The position numbers and the translations under genes were made by a program. The notes under the pieces were generated by a model. The model saw nothing but the letters and a program-made list of their open reading frames with translations. It did no database searches and was not told the DNA's origin. This document shows positions 52,131 through 60,238 of a DNA stretch of 64,000 bases, in pieces. Origin of the DNA: an uncultured Candidatus Binatia bacterium (GTDB lineage: Bacteria > Desulfobacterota > Binatia > Bin18). How positions within the stretch are numbered: position 1 is the first letter of the stretch; each line of letters opens with the position of its first letter. The DNA is taken from positions 4,397,338-4,461,337 of the forward strand of contig OY282457.1 in NCBI GenBank assembly GCA_958296235.1. The letters run 5' to 3'.

Positions 52131-52565
52131 CTAGGAGGCGGAGACCTCGTTGTTCTGGAACAGTGGTCTGGCCCGCCACAGCAGGACGACGATAATCGAA
52201 ATTCCGACTGTTTGCAGCAGCCCGATGGGCCAGCCCCGGCCATGTGGGCTGAGCTCACTCCAGACCAGATGGCTCAGGGCGACCTGGGCGACATAGAGCG
52301 CGGCCCAGGGCCACATCCAGGGCCGCATTTTCCAGAAGCCCCAGGTCCCTGCGGCAAAAATGAGCGCGTGCAGCAGGCCGCCGGCCTTTGCCGGCCAGCC
52401 CATGAACTCAATGCCGAACCAGACCTCAACGTCTTCCGCCACTGGTCTGGCTATCAGTTCAATGGGAACGCCCAGAGCCAAGAGGGTGCACCAGACAAAG
52501 AGGATATTCATCCACCAGGGCCGTGCCTTGATTTGCTGCCGGAGAAAAGACGTTTCGTTTTGCAT
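52131..52565 (-). CDS. Uncharacterised four-helix membrane protein
   Basis: 144 residues with four hydrophobic segments (about 19-40 WMNILFVWCTLLALGVPIEL; 58-77; 82-102 PWMWPWAALYVAQVALSHLV; 113-131 GLLQTVGISIIVVLLW). It is Trp-rich. I do not recognise the family. It lies 11 nt downstream of the lipoprotein gene on the same strand, so the two may be co-transcribed. Confidence 0.7.
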   Translation of the reverse strand: MQNETSFLRQQIKARPWWMNILFVWCTLLALGVPIELIARPVAEDVEVWFGIEFMGWPAKAGGLLHALIFAAGTWGFWKMRPWMWPWAALYVAQVALSHLVWSELSPHGRGWPIGLLQTVGISIIVVLLWRARPLFQNNEVSAS

Positions 52566-52576
52566 TGCTCAGCAAC

Positions 52577-53026
52577 TTAATCTTGCCGAATTTTGACGAC
52601 CAGCTTTTGCCGTCCCCATTTGAGCGCTTTCTTTCGGGTGGAAAAATACACGTCCAACCGATTGGGGCCTTTGATGGCACTGCCAATATCTTCGACCACA
52701 CCCTTGCCGTAACCGGGGATTTTCATGACCGTTCCATACGGATAATAGCGGGTGTCCGCGGCAATGGTGCCATGCTTGGCCTTGGTGCCGCTGGCGGTCT
52801 GTCCCACAATTTTCCGCTTGCCCTTATTCGGCCCACTGGCGACATACGCTCGCCAGAAAAATATCCATCCGCGCCGCCAATTAGTACTGATTTTGTCGGA
52901 CGAGTAGGCGGTCACGATCATGGGTCGCTTTTCATACGACGCACAGCCAGTCAGGCCGGTCAGCCCGAGCGCCAGGCTGACCATGACGCATAGTCCGTAC
53001 CTGCGCGCGTTTGTCCTCCCCCTCAT
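52577..53026 (-). CDS. 3D-domain lipoprotein (double-psi beta-barrel)
   Basis: ATG 53026 with GGAGGTGGAG just upstream gives 149 residues; the frame upstream to 53191 belongs to SDR shadow sequence. A lipoprotein signal (CVMVSLALGLTGLTGC) ends in the lipobox LTGC. The C-terminal 3D domain has MIVTAYSSD, GTIAADTRYYPYGTVMKIPG and VVEDIGSAIKGPNRLDVYF, the three Asp positions related to RlpA/MltA barrels. It probably acts on or near peptidoglycan in the outer envelope. Confidence 0.87.
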   Translation of the reverse strand: MRGRTNARRYGLCVMVSLALGLTGLTGCASYEKRPMIVTAYSSDKISTNWRRGWIFFWRAYVASGPNKGKRKIVGQTASGTKAKHGTIAADTRYYPYGTVMKIPGYGKGVVEDIGSAIKGPNRLDVYFSTRKKALKWGRQKLVVKIRQD

Positions 53027-53082
53027 ACTCCACCTCCACTCTGCTTGAACCGGGTCAGCCCGAGTTCCTTTGCCGGGCCGGG

Positions 53083-53958
53083 CTAATCCAGGGATTTGAC
53101 CGGCCTCGACGTCATGGCCTCGCCAGTGGTGCCACGATTGATATGACTGTTCCGAGCCTGCGCCTCTTGTTTCATGCCAAAGCGTCGCCACATGTCCGGG
53201 CCAATAGCGGTCAGGCCGCCGTCAACAACGAGCGCCTCGCCGGTGACGAAGGCTGAATCATCACTCGCCAGGAAGAGTGCGGCGCCGGCAATGTTTTCGC
53301 CCGTGCCATGTGCCGGCCAGGGTTGAAACGTCGCCAATGCCTTGGCGCTTGCTGCCGGGTCGCCCCGATTCGTCAGGCCGGTCAAAATCCCCCCAGGACA
53401 AATTGCGTTGACGCGAATCCGGTCGGGCGCGAGCTGTACGGCCGCGGCCTTTGTCAGATTGATCACCGCGGCTTTTGCGGCTGAGTAGACGAGCGGCCCG
53501 CTGCCACCGCTTAAACCTGCGGTTGAGGCGGTGTTAATAATTGCCCCACCGTGGCCCTGCTGCTTCATGGCTCGCGCGGCGTGTTTGATACCGAGGAAAA
53601 CCCCTTTGGCGAGCACCTCAAAAGTATAGTCCCACTCTTCGACCTCAATATCCCAGACCGGCCCCACGGCTCCGCCTACGCCGGCATTGTTGAATACAAT
53701 ATCAACCTGGCCAAATGCAGACGTTGCCAGAGCAATCATGGCCTCAACGTCGGCTTCTTTGGCAACGTCTGTTTTCATAAAACGCACCGCGTCGCCATGA
53801 CCGGCCTTTTCCGCTTCAGCCACCACCGCGGTGCCATTTGCTTCATTGAAATCCGCAATCACCACCCGCGCGCCCTCAGCCAGAAAACGCAGGACGGTCG
53901 AGCGGCCCATACCGCTGGCCCCGCCAGTAATCACCGCGACCTTGCCTTCAAGTCTCAT
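53083..53958 (-). CDS. Short-chain dehydrogenase/reductase
   Basis: NAD(P)-dependent oxidoreductase of 291 residues. It has the cofactor loop TGGASGMG (11-18), NNAG, the catalytic Ser in NTASTAGLSGG, the YSAAK Tyr/Lys pair and the C-terminal GEALVVDGG. An unusual tail of about 35 residues follows the core (RRFGMKQEAQARNSHINRGT). GGAGG precedes the ATG. It lies downstream of the FAH-family gene (44-nt gap) and the MBL-fold gene on the same strand, consistent with a catabolic operon. Confidence 0.93.
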   Translation of the reverse strand: MRLEGKVAVITGGASGMGRSTVLRFLAEGARVVIADFNEANGTAVVAEAEKAGHGDAVRFMKTDVAKEADVEAMIALATSAFGQVDIVFNNAGVGGAVGPVWDIEVEEWDYTFEVLAKGVFLGIKHAARAMKQQGHGGAIINTASTAGLSGGSGPLVYSAAKAAVINLTKAAAVQLAPDRIRVNAICPGGILTGLTNRGDPAASAKALATFQPWPAHGTGENIAGAALFLASDDSAFVTGEALVVDGGLTAIGPDMWRRFGMKQEAQARNSHINRGTTGEAMTSRPVKSLD

Positions 53959-54002
53959 GCTACGTCCTCCGTTTCCGCGTGTTCCCGTCAGGAGGGGGTT
54001 GC

Positions 54003-54878
54003 CTACATCCTGACGGTATTCTCCGGCTCGGCGACCACCGGGTTTTCCAACGCGCCCAACTTGTCGATAGCAATTTTGACGGTATCGCCCGGCTTGAGAT
54101 AATTGGGCGGCTTCATGGCAAAACCCACGCCGCTGGGCGTCCCCGTGGAAATGACATCGCCCGGCTCCAGGGTGAAACTCGTTGACAGGTGCTCGATCAG
54201 CTCAAAGCAGTCGAACAGCAACTGACAGGTATTCGAGCTTTGTCGCAGCTCGCCGTTCACCCAGGTTTTGAGGTCCAGGGTATGCGGGTCGCCGACTTCA
54301 TCCGGCGTCACCAGGCAGGGGCCCAGCGGGCAGTGCGTGTCGAACGATTTGCCCATAGTGAAGGTGGGCACGCGAATTTGCCAATCCCGCACGCTGACAT
54401 CGTGGGCGATGGTGTAGCCGGCAACCACTTCGGCGGCGCGGTTTTTTGGCACATGGCGGCAATAGCGGCCAATAACCACCCCCAGTTCGCCTTCGTAATC
54501 CACCTGGTCCGAGGCGCGCGGGACGTGTATGCCTTGGCCCGGCCCAATCACCGAGGTGGATTGCTTATTAAAGATCATGGGAATTTCCGGCGTCTTCATA
54601 CCCGTTTCTTCAATATGATCCCGGTAGTTGAGGCCGACCGCCAGAATTTTCGGCGGTCGGAGAATCGGCGCTTCCAGGGTTACGTCGGCCAGCGCAATCC
54701 GGGCCGCGCTCTTTTCCGTGGCCTGCCGTGCGCCCGCCAGGGCATCTGGGCCGGCGGCCAGGAAGGCGCACATCTCGGTGGGAAGGTCTGGGGCGGCGGC
54801 GGCCAGATCAACAACGTTCCCGCCGTCCACTACTCCGATACGGGTCGATCCGGCCTGTGTGAAGGTCACTAATTTCAT
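54003..54878 (-). CDS. Fumarylacetoacetate hydrolase (FAH) family protein
   Basis: A 291-residue FAH-fold enzyme; relatives hydrolyse or decarboxylate 1,3-diketo acids in aromatic degradation. Visible are ILAVGLNYRDHIEETG, IFNKQSTSVIGPGQGI, DYEGELGVVIGRYCRHVP with metal-binding Glu residues, GYTIAHDVSVRDWQ, GKSFDTHCPLGPCLV and GDVISTGTPSGVGFAM. AAGGAG precedes the ATG. Neighbours (SDR downstream, MBL hydrolase upstream) suggest one pathway; the exact substrate is not determinable. Confidence 0.93.
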   Translation of the reverse strand: MKLVTFTQAGSTRIGVVDGGNVVDLAAAAPDLPTEMCAFLAAGPDALAGARQATEKSAARIALADVTLEAPILRPPKILAVGLNYRDHIEETGMKTPEIPMIFNKQSTSVIGPGQGIHVPRASDQVDYEGELGVVIGRYCRHVPKNRAAEVVAGYTIAHDVSVRDWQIRVPTFTMGKSFDTHCPLGPCLVTPDEVGDPHTLDLKTWVNGELRQSSNTCQLLFDCFELIEHLSTSFTLEPGDVISTGTPSGVGFAMKPPNYLKPGDTVKIAIDKLGALENPVVAEPENTVRM

Positions 54879-54927
54879 ATGGTTCTCCTTGCAGGGGCTT
54901 GTTTCGGATTAAATGGGTAAATTCGGG

Positions 54928-55938
54928 TTAATGGGCAAAGCGCTCCCAGGCTTTGGCTGGCTCGGGAACCGGCGGTATGTCCGGCTGCGGTTCCGGCGGC
55001 GCGCCGGTGACGGCAAAGGGGACGTGGTCGCCAAAATACATCACATGTTGGCTATACGGTTTTACCTTCTCCGGTGTGAGCACCAGAGTAGGGCTGTCGA
55101 GCAGGGTGTGTTCGTGCGTTTTGGTCCACGCCAACGCGGGTTCCAGGCCGCCGGCGTGCGGCACCCCGATCCCGTGGACATAATAATGAGATGGAATGAC
55201 GATTTTGGCCCCGAGCTTTTTCATAACTACGTCGGCCCACTTGGGCGTCAGGATATGCCCGTCGTCGCTGACCGACAAAAACGCCACGTCAATAGCGCCT
55301 ACCATGTCCCAAATGTGTTCGGGCGGGTTCTGCCGGTTGTCGCCCCAGTGCAGAAACCGCAGCCCGCCGGTTTCGATGACGTACAGGTTATTGTTCCACT
55401 GGGTGCTTTCGTCGGGCGGGCAGGGGTCTTTGCCGGTGGCGGCAATAACCGCGCTCCGAAAGGGATATTTCCCCTGGGCTTCGCACATATGCTTTTCGGC
55501 AATCCCGAGAATCTTGACATCGCCCAACTCAAACGTTCCCGCCATGCGGTCCAGAATCATGGTCGCGTCAACCCGTTCGGTTGCGTCGTGATCGAAATGG
55601 GCGTGGGTGACGAGGGCGATGTCGGTCCGCTGCTTGGGCAGATGCATCTGATACCACATGCCGTACATATGCGTCGGATCGTTACGCCACGGGTCAATAA
55701 GCAGCTCGATGCCGCGCGGCGAGGTGATTTTGAACGCCATATGACCGTAGTAGGTGACGGTCACTTCCCCGGTGCTCTTGCGGGTCCCGCCGTACTTCTG
55801 CGCGGCCATGACCCTGTCGTTGTTCGAGTCTTGCTCGTGGGCGACGCTGTGGGCGCTGGCAGTCTGGGAGGCAACCAGGCCTGTCAGCAGCAGCATGAGG
55901 GACCAGGTAGCAGGGAGGGTCAGACGCCTTGTTCTCAT
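54928..55938 (-). CDS. Exported metallo-beta-lactamase-fold hydrolase
   Basis: A 336-residue protein with a signal peptide (LPATWSLMLLLTGLVASQTA) and the MBL zinc motif VTHAHFDHDA, with further His in HWGDNR and PSHYYVHG. The YYGHMAFKITSPRGIELLID start resembles UlaG-like and YtkL-type members. A C-terminal Pro-rich tail (PEPQPDIPPVPEPAKAWE) is unusual. The substrate is unknown. It opens the minus-strand run MBL-FAH-SDR. Confidence 0.9.
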   Translation of the reverse strand: MRTRRLTLPATWSLMLLLTGLVASQTASAHSVAHEQDSNNDRVMAAQKYGGTRKSTGEVTVTYYGHMAFKITSPRGIELLIDPWRNDPTHMYGMWYQMHLPKQRTDIALVTHAHFDHDATERVDATMILDRMAGTFELGDVKILGIAEKHMCEAQGKYPFRSAVIAATGKDPCPPDESTQWNNNLYVIETGGLRFLHWGDNRQNPPEHIWDMVGAIDVAFLSVSDDGHILTPKWADVVMKKLGAKIVIPSHYYVHGIGVPHAGGLEPALAWTKTHEHTLLDSPTLVLTPEKVKPYSQHVMYFGDHVPFAVTGAPPEPQPDIPPVPEPAKAWERFAH

Positions 55939-56045
55939 AGGCCATTGCTCCTTTTTTCTCTGCGTCCAGCCTATGTTTCTTTGCCCCAGGGTTCAAGGAC
56001 TAGAGGAGAGGCAAGGCCGGCCACCGGCAGGGTCATGGCCGCGCC

Positions 56046-56693
56046 TTAGCCCTTTCGATAGTCCGGGTTCTCCAACCCCGGCATGGTGAGATAGCCGGGC
56101 AATTGCTTGAACCGGGCAATCCAGGCCTGGACCGCGGGGTAGGGCTCCAGAGCAATATCGCCCATAGGCGCGAGCGCGATATATGGAAAGCAAGCCACAT
56201 CGGCAATTGTCGGCCTGTCGCCACACAGCCAGTTTTGCCCGGATAACTGCTTCTCCATAATCGTAAGTGACGTTGTGCCTCGTATGCGGGCTTCCTCCAG
56301 GTCGCCTTTGAACGTATGTGGCAGGCCATTGCCGCTAATTCCGAACGACACCAGGGCGCGTGCCGTGAACACTCCAAACTGAATCCAACTGGCCGCAAAG
56401 GCCAGCCATTCCATGACGGAGGCCGTGCCGACGTTATCCGCGGGGAGCCAGCGCCGGCGCTCATCGTACTGGGTTGCCAGATAGACCAGGATGGCCATGG
56501 AGTCACGCAAGACCACGTCGTTGTCAACCAGAACCGGCACTTCACCGCGCGGATTGACGGCCAGAAACGGCGCTTGGTGCTGCTCGTTGGCCATGAGGTC
56601 AACGCTAATGGACTCATACTCAAGATCGAGGAAGGACAGCAGGAGTCGGACCTTGTGGCTATTGCCGGATTCCGGGTGTTCGTACAGTTTCAT
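56046..56693 (-). CDS. Glutathione S-transferase
   Basis: A 215-residue cytosolic GST. The N-terminal thioredoxin-like domain has LYEHPESGNSHKVRLLLSFL (Ser near residue 9-11 as candidate catalytic residue), the cis-Pro in NPRGEVPVLVDND and the glutathione-binding DSMAILVYLA. The helical domain has the N-capping box DRPTIADVACFPYIALAP. The length and start match bacterial beta/nu-like GSTs. The gene stands alone. Confidence 0.92.
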   Translation of the reverse strand: MKLYEHPESGNSHKVRLLLSFLDLEYESISVDLMANEQHQAPFLAVNPRGEVPVLVDNDVVLRDSMAILVYLATQYDERRRWLPADNVGTASVMEWLAFAASWIQFGVFTARALVSFGISGNGLPHTFKGDLEEARIRGTTSLTIMEKQLSGQNWLCGDRPTIADVACFPYIALAPMGDIALEPYPAVQAWIARFKQLPGYLTMPGLENPDYRKG

Positions 56694-57117
56694 ACATTTT
56701 CCCTTACTGGCTTACTGGTATGACTCGCGTGAGTCGAGTTCGTGAACTGAGCTGATCCTTGAGGTCTTTCGCCTTCGTGGTGGTCCCGAAAAACGCAACG
56801 CACTGCCGACTTAGTAATACAAGATGGCTATTGATTGGGGACGGTCAGGTCACTGCTGATATGCCGCTAGGGTCATGCTGTAGCCGCAAGGAGAGATTTG
56901 ACAATCAAGTATGGCCTCCCTACAGTGTTCGGTATCCGAACACTCCCGAGAGAAGACTCTAGGGGTAATGGCGATGCCTGACGCCACGCGCTCGGTATCC
57001 AGAGTCATGGAACCAGATTTACGCAATGACCTCAAGACGGGGCTGTAAGCTGCTAGGAAGCCTGTTGGTGTTCCTCCTTCAGACGACGCTGGCTGGGACC
57101 AGGGAGACTCGGGGTTG
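56694..57117. other. Intergenic region with promoter and palindromes
   Basis: This 424-bp stretch has small palindromes near 56724-56750 (GACTC-GCGT-GAGTC; AGTTC-GT-GAACT), a strong promoter/operator at 56898-56943 and a short ATG-started frame (about 56968-57048, 26 codons) of doubtful significance. No longer gene is apparent. Confidence 0.6.
56898..56943 (+). promoter_or_regulatory. Promoter with palindromic operator over the -10/+1 region
   Basis: TTGACA (56898-56903), 17-nt spacer, TACAGT (56921-56926). The 19-bp palindrome GTGTTCGGTATCCGAACAC (56925-56943) overlaps the -10 and the expected start site. Such a layout is typical of a repressor-controlled promoter. The first full-size gene downstream is the orphan at 57118, about 175 nt away. 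Confidence 0.6.
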
Positions 57118-58266
57118 ATGGACAATCATCAGGGTGCAGAAACAGAGGTTCCCACCTCCCGAGTCGCTTTCGGTGTCGGGTGTTGGGATTTCGGGCTGCG
57201 GCATGACTCTTCATTCCCGCTCGACTTAAACCAGTACATCGCTCTCTTGAGGAAGGGCCTCGAAGCTGTTTCCTCCCTTAATAACCTGGAGATCGTTCCT
57301 TTCGATGATGAAGAAATTGAAATTAAGGAAGAGTATCTCACTGAAACTGATGCAGGACCGGCAATTTTCCTCCCTGGCCTTCTTGATCACATCAAATTTG
57401 ATCTCTATATCCCATTCCGGATCCAGAAAGAATTAACCAAGTCATATGTACAACCCGAGACCAGAACGGAAAATTTTCGGGTCCATATTCACTATCCGTA
57501 TTACAGTCCAGTCTCATATGTAGAACTCATCAAAGATAACGCTTCCTCTCATCCGTCGACTGCGATGAAGGTGGTTCGAGAGTATATGAAAAGTCAGCTA
57601 GACCAATCACCAAGTAATGTTATTTTTACCTTTGTCGGTCCAACTCCATTCCATGCTGACTTTCAGATTGAAGGATATATCACTCAGAATCAAACTGATA
57701 ATGTCTTCGACTGTGAACTGCTAGACAGTCCTGGATATGCAGATATCACATTCCGGTACTGTATTGATGATATCCGTACCATTGAGGATGCATGCGAAGC
57801 GCTTTTCAACGAGCTAGATCACGAGCTTAGTCTTTTTTACGAAATTCACCGTAACGATTCTCAGAAGTATGAGCGCTGGGCTGAGATTGAGCAGATCACG
57901 TCAAATCTCACCGAGCACTTCAAAAATAGCGGCTGGCGTGAACGCCCCCGCACGGCACGTACGCGCGGCCGTGAGCTCGCAGTTCTATATGTCTCCTTAG
58001 CTCAATTCGAAGCAGATCATATTTTAGATGAACATTACATAAACACAGCGTATCGAAGCATTTATGGAAGTAATAGTTCAGCTCTTATGAAGAGCTTTCT
58101 TGAATCTGCTCTCAGAGACCGTCCTGTCTTTCCCACGAAACAAATGACCGATCTTATGGCATTTATCGAGAGTCGTCGATCGAAGACCATTGAATTATTG
58201 ATCGTTCTAATTGCCGCTGTGGTTGGTGGCATAGTGGGCTCGTTAATAACGTCTATAGCTAAATAG
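57118..58266 (+). CDS. Orphan protein with C-terminal membrane anchor
   Basis: 382 residues from ATG 57118 (GGGAG 9-13 nt upstream). I recognise no family. The N-terminal 330 residues look soluble and mixed alpha/beta (WDFGLRHDSSFPLDLNQYIA; FLPGLLDHIKFDLYIPFRIQ; DITFRYCIDDIRTIEDACEA). The last 20 residues are one hydrophobic helix (LLIVLIAAVVGGIVGSLITS), so it is a probable tail-anchored membrane protein with the bulk in the cytosol. The sequence is visibly AT-richer than its neighbours, with many Asn/Ser/Tyr codons, suggesting transfer. It is preceded by a strong regulated-looking promoter and followed 21 nt later by the AhpD-like gene. Confidence 0.7.
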   Translation: MDNHQGAETEVPTSRVAFGVGCWDFGLRHDSSFPLDLNQYIALLRKGLEAVSSLNNLEIVPFDDEEIEIKEEYLTETDAGPAIFLPGLLDHIKFDLYIPFRIQKELTKSYVQPETRTENFRVHIHYPYYSPVSYVELIKDNASSHPSTAMKVVREYMKSQLDQSPSNVIFTFVGPTPFHADFQIEGYITQNQTDNVFDCELLDSPGYADITFRYCIDDIRTIEDACEALFNELDHELSLFYEIHRNDSQKYERWAEIEQITSNLTEHFKNSGWRERPRTARTRGRELAVLYVSLAQFEADHILDEHYINTAYRSIYGSNSSALMKSFLESALRDRPVFPTKQMTDLMAFIESRRSKTIELLIVLIAAVVGGIVGSLITSIAK

Positions 58267-58287
58267 TGATGAAGAAAGGAGACATAC

Positions 58288-58836
58288 ATGAAGCTCGCTA
58301 CTCCTCGTTTGGAGCCCATTCAACCCGAAGACTGGACTGATGAGATCAAGAAAACTTTGCAGCCCAATGTCGAAAAAGGGACGGTTTTTAATATCTTCAA
58401 AACCCTGTCCCACCATCCTGACCTGTTTCGTCGCTGGCTCGTCTTCGGCAACCATGTATTGTTCAAATCCACCCTGCCGCCACGTGAGAGAGAATTGATT
58501 ATTCTGCGCATTGGCTGGCTATGTGAGGCTGAGTATGAGTGGGCCCAGCATGTGTTGATTGGCAAAGAAGCCGGACTGACTGCTGAAGAAATAGATCGTA
58601 TCAAGGCTGGCCCGAACGCGCGGGGCTGGAGCGAAGCCGATAAGCTGTTGCTGCAAGCCACGGATGAGCTGCGGAAAGACGCCTTTATTACTGATGCGAC
58701 CTGGAACGGGTTATGTCAGCATTTTGATACCAGGCAACTCATGGATGTGGTGTTTGCCGTGGGACAATACAACCTGGTGTCCATGGCACTGAATACTTTA
58801 GGCGTGCAGTTGGATGATGGCTTGGAAGGGTTTTGA
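58288..58836 (+). CDS. Carboxymuconolactone decarboxylase family (AhpD-like) protein
   Basis: A 182-residue helical protein of the CMD/AhpD family. The core RELIILRIGWLCEAEYEWAQHV corresponds to the family's E..C..CxxCxxxH region, but only one Cys is present (WLCEAEYEW), so an AhpD-type peroxidase CxxC is absent. That favours a decarboxylase-like or unknown role. AAAGGAG precedes the ATG. The next SDR gene starts 10 nt after its stop. Confidence 0.88.
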   Translation: MKLATPRLEPIQPEDWTDEIKKTLQPNVEKGTVFNIFKTLSHHPDLFRRWLVFGNHVLFKSTLPPRERELIILRIGWLCEAEYEWAQHVLIGKEAGLTAEEIDRIKAGPNARGWSEADKLLLQATDELRKDAFITDATWNGLCQHFDTRQLMDVVFAVGQYNLVSMALNTLGVQLDDGLEGF

Positions 58837-58846
58837 GGGGGAGCGT

Positions 58847-59647
58847 ATGGGAGATCGACTGAAGGATAAGGTGGCCATTGTGGTCGGGGCCGGGCAGACG
58901 CCGGGCGAGACGGTCGGCAACGGCCGGGCCACGGCGATGGTCTACGCCCGTGAGGGAGCCAAAGTGCTGCTGGTGGACCGCCGGCTGGAGTCCGCCCAGG
59001 ACACGCAGGGCATGATTGAGCAAGAAGGTGGGACTGCGTCTGCTTTTGCCGCGGACGCGACCAGCGAAGCCGACTGCCAGAAAATGGCGGAAGCCTGCGT
59101 CGAACGCTATGGCCGCATCGACATCCTGCATAACAACGTTGGCATTGGTGACGGCGACTCGGGTGTGACCAATATGCAGGAAGACAACTGGGACCGCATT
59201 CTCAGCGTCAACATGAAGAGCGTGATTATGCCGAGCAAATGTGTCATTCCCATTATGCGCGGCCAGCGCAGTGGCGCGATTATCAATATCTCCTCCATTG
59301 CCGCGGTCTGCGCGGTGGGCATTCTGGCGTATAAGACCTCAAAGGCCGGGGTGAACGCAATTACGCATCAGATGGCGCTCGGCAATGCCAAGCACGGCAT
59401 TCGGGTGAATTGCATTATGCCCGGTCTGATGGATACACCCATGGCCATTGAGGGCATTTCACAAGCCCGAGGCATCTCCAAAGAGCAATTGCGCCAGGAA
59501 CGGGACGCCGCAGTGCCTTTGGGAGCGAAAATGGGCACGGGCTGGGATATTGCCCACGCCTCGCTTTTCCTGGCCTCAGACGAAGCACGGTTTATCACCG
59601 GGGTGTTGCTGCCGGTTGACGGCGGCCAGAGCGCGCGTATTGGCTAG
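58847..59647 (+). CDS. Short-chain dehydrogenase/reductase
   Basis: A 266-residue SDR from ATG 58847. The cofactor loop is modified, VVGAGQTPGETVGNGRATA, with an insertion relative to the usual TGxxxGxG. HNNVGIG replaces NNAG, ISSIAAV provides the Ser and AYKTSKAG the Tyr/Lys. The end reads GVLLPVDGG. Variant cofactor loops of this kind occur in a distinct SDR subgroup; the substrate is unknown. It is clustered with CMD and VOC genes, as in small aromatic or xenobiotic cassettes. Confidence 0.92.
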   Translation: MGDRLKDKVAIVVGAGQTPGETVGNGRATAMVYAREGAKVLLVDRRLESAQDTQGMIEQEGGTASAFAADATSEADCQKMAEACVERYGRIDILHNNVGIGDGDSGVTNMQEDNWDRILSVNMKSVIMPSKCVIPIMRGQRSGAIINISSIAAVCAVGILAYKTSKAGVNAITHQMALGNAKHGIRVNCIMPGLMDTPMAIEGISQARGISKEQLRQERDAAVPLGAKMGTGWDIAHASLFLASDEARFITGVLLPVDGGQSARIG

Positions 59648-59691
59648 TTTCGGGGTGTGAGATGTCCCCGAACGGATAAAGGAGGTTTGCT

Positions 59692-60138
59692 ATGTCCACA
59701 CTGCTGCATATGTCGTTTCGGGTAAATGATCCGCAACGCTCTGCCGAGCTGTACGCCGATTTGCTTGACGGCAAGGTGGTCGGCTCAGGCGCGCAGTTGA
59801 ACAGTATCGGCGTGCGCACGGTCGTGTTCGGCGACTGGCAGCCCGGCCGGCTGAACGACATTCTGGAGTTCTGGCCGCTGGACAAACACTGGGCCAAGGG
59901 TGAGTTTACCGACCGCACCGTAGGCCAGGACCACCACTTCGGGCATGTCGCATTTACGACCGACAAGTCCTTCGACCAACTGGCCGCCATCGCCGCCAAG
60001 CACAAGGTTGACATCCTCGAAGAAGAACGCGGCCTGCCCCATCTCGTGCCCGTCATCTACGACCATGAAGGGAACTTCGTGGAGTTCTTTTCACCAGACG
60101 ATCAGTTGCCGACGGCAGGAAGGCCAAGGCCGGCGTAG
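59692..60138 (+). CDS. VOC-family (glyoxalase/bleomycin-resistance/dioxygenase fold) protein
   Basis: A 148-residue VOC protein: LLHMSFRVNDPQRSAELYAD (first metal His), FGHVAFTTDKSFDQLAAIA (second His) and IYDHEGNFVEFFSP (Glu). The perfect AAAGGAGG Shine-Dalgarno lies 7 nt before the ATG. It could be a lyase, isomerase or dioxygenase. It follows the SDR gene by 44 nt and probably belongs to the same unit. Confidence 0.9.
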   Translation: MSTLLHMSFRVNDPQRSAELYADLLDGKVVGSGAQLNSIGVRTVVFGDWQPGRLNDILEFWPLDKHWAKGEFTDRTVGQDHHFGHVAFTTDKSFDQLAAIAAKHKVDILEEERGLPHLVPVIYDHEGNFVEFFSPDDQLPTAGRPRPA

Positions 60139-60238
60139 GGTAGGCGGTATGCCCCCAGGAACTTATGGGTATAGAAAGATCGAAAGTGTATGAACACCAA
60201 AAATCTCCCCCTCCCCGGAAAATCACCGTCGTGGAGTC

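Noticed and set aside
56968..57048. Leader peptide gene in the orphan's 5' region
   Set aside because: A 26-codon ATG frame preceded by AGGGG exists, but no sequence feature supports translation or attenuation.
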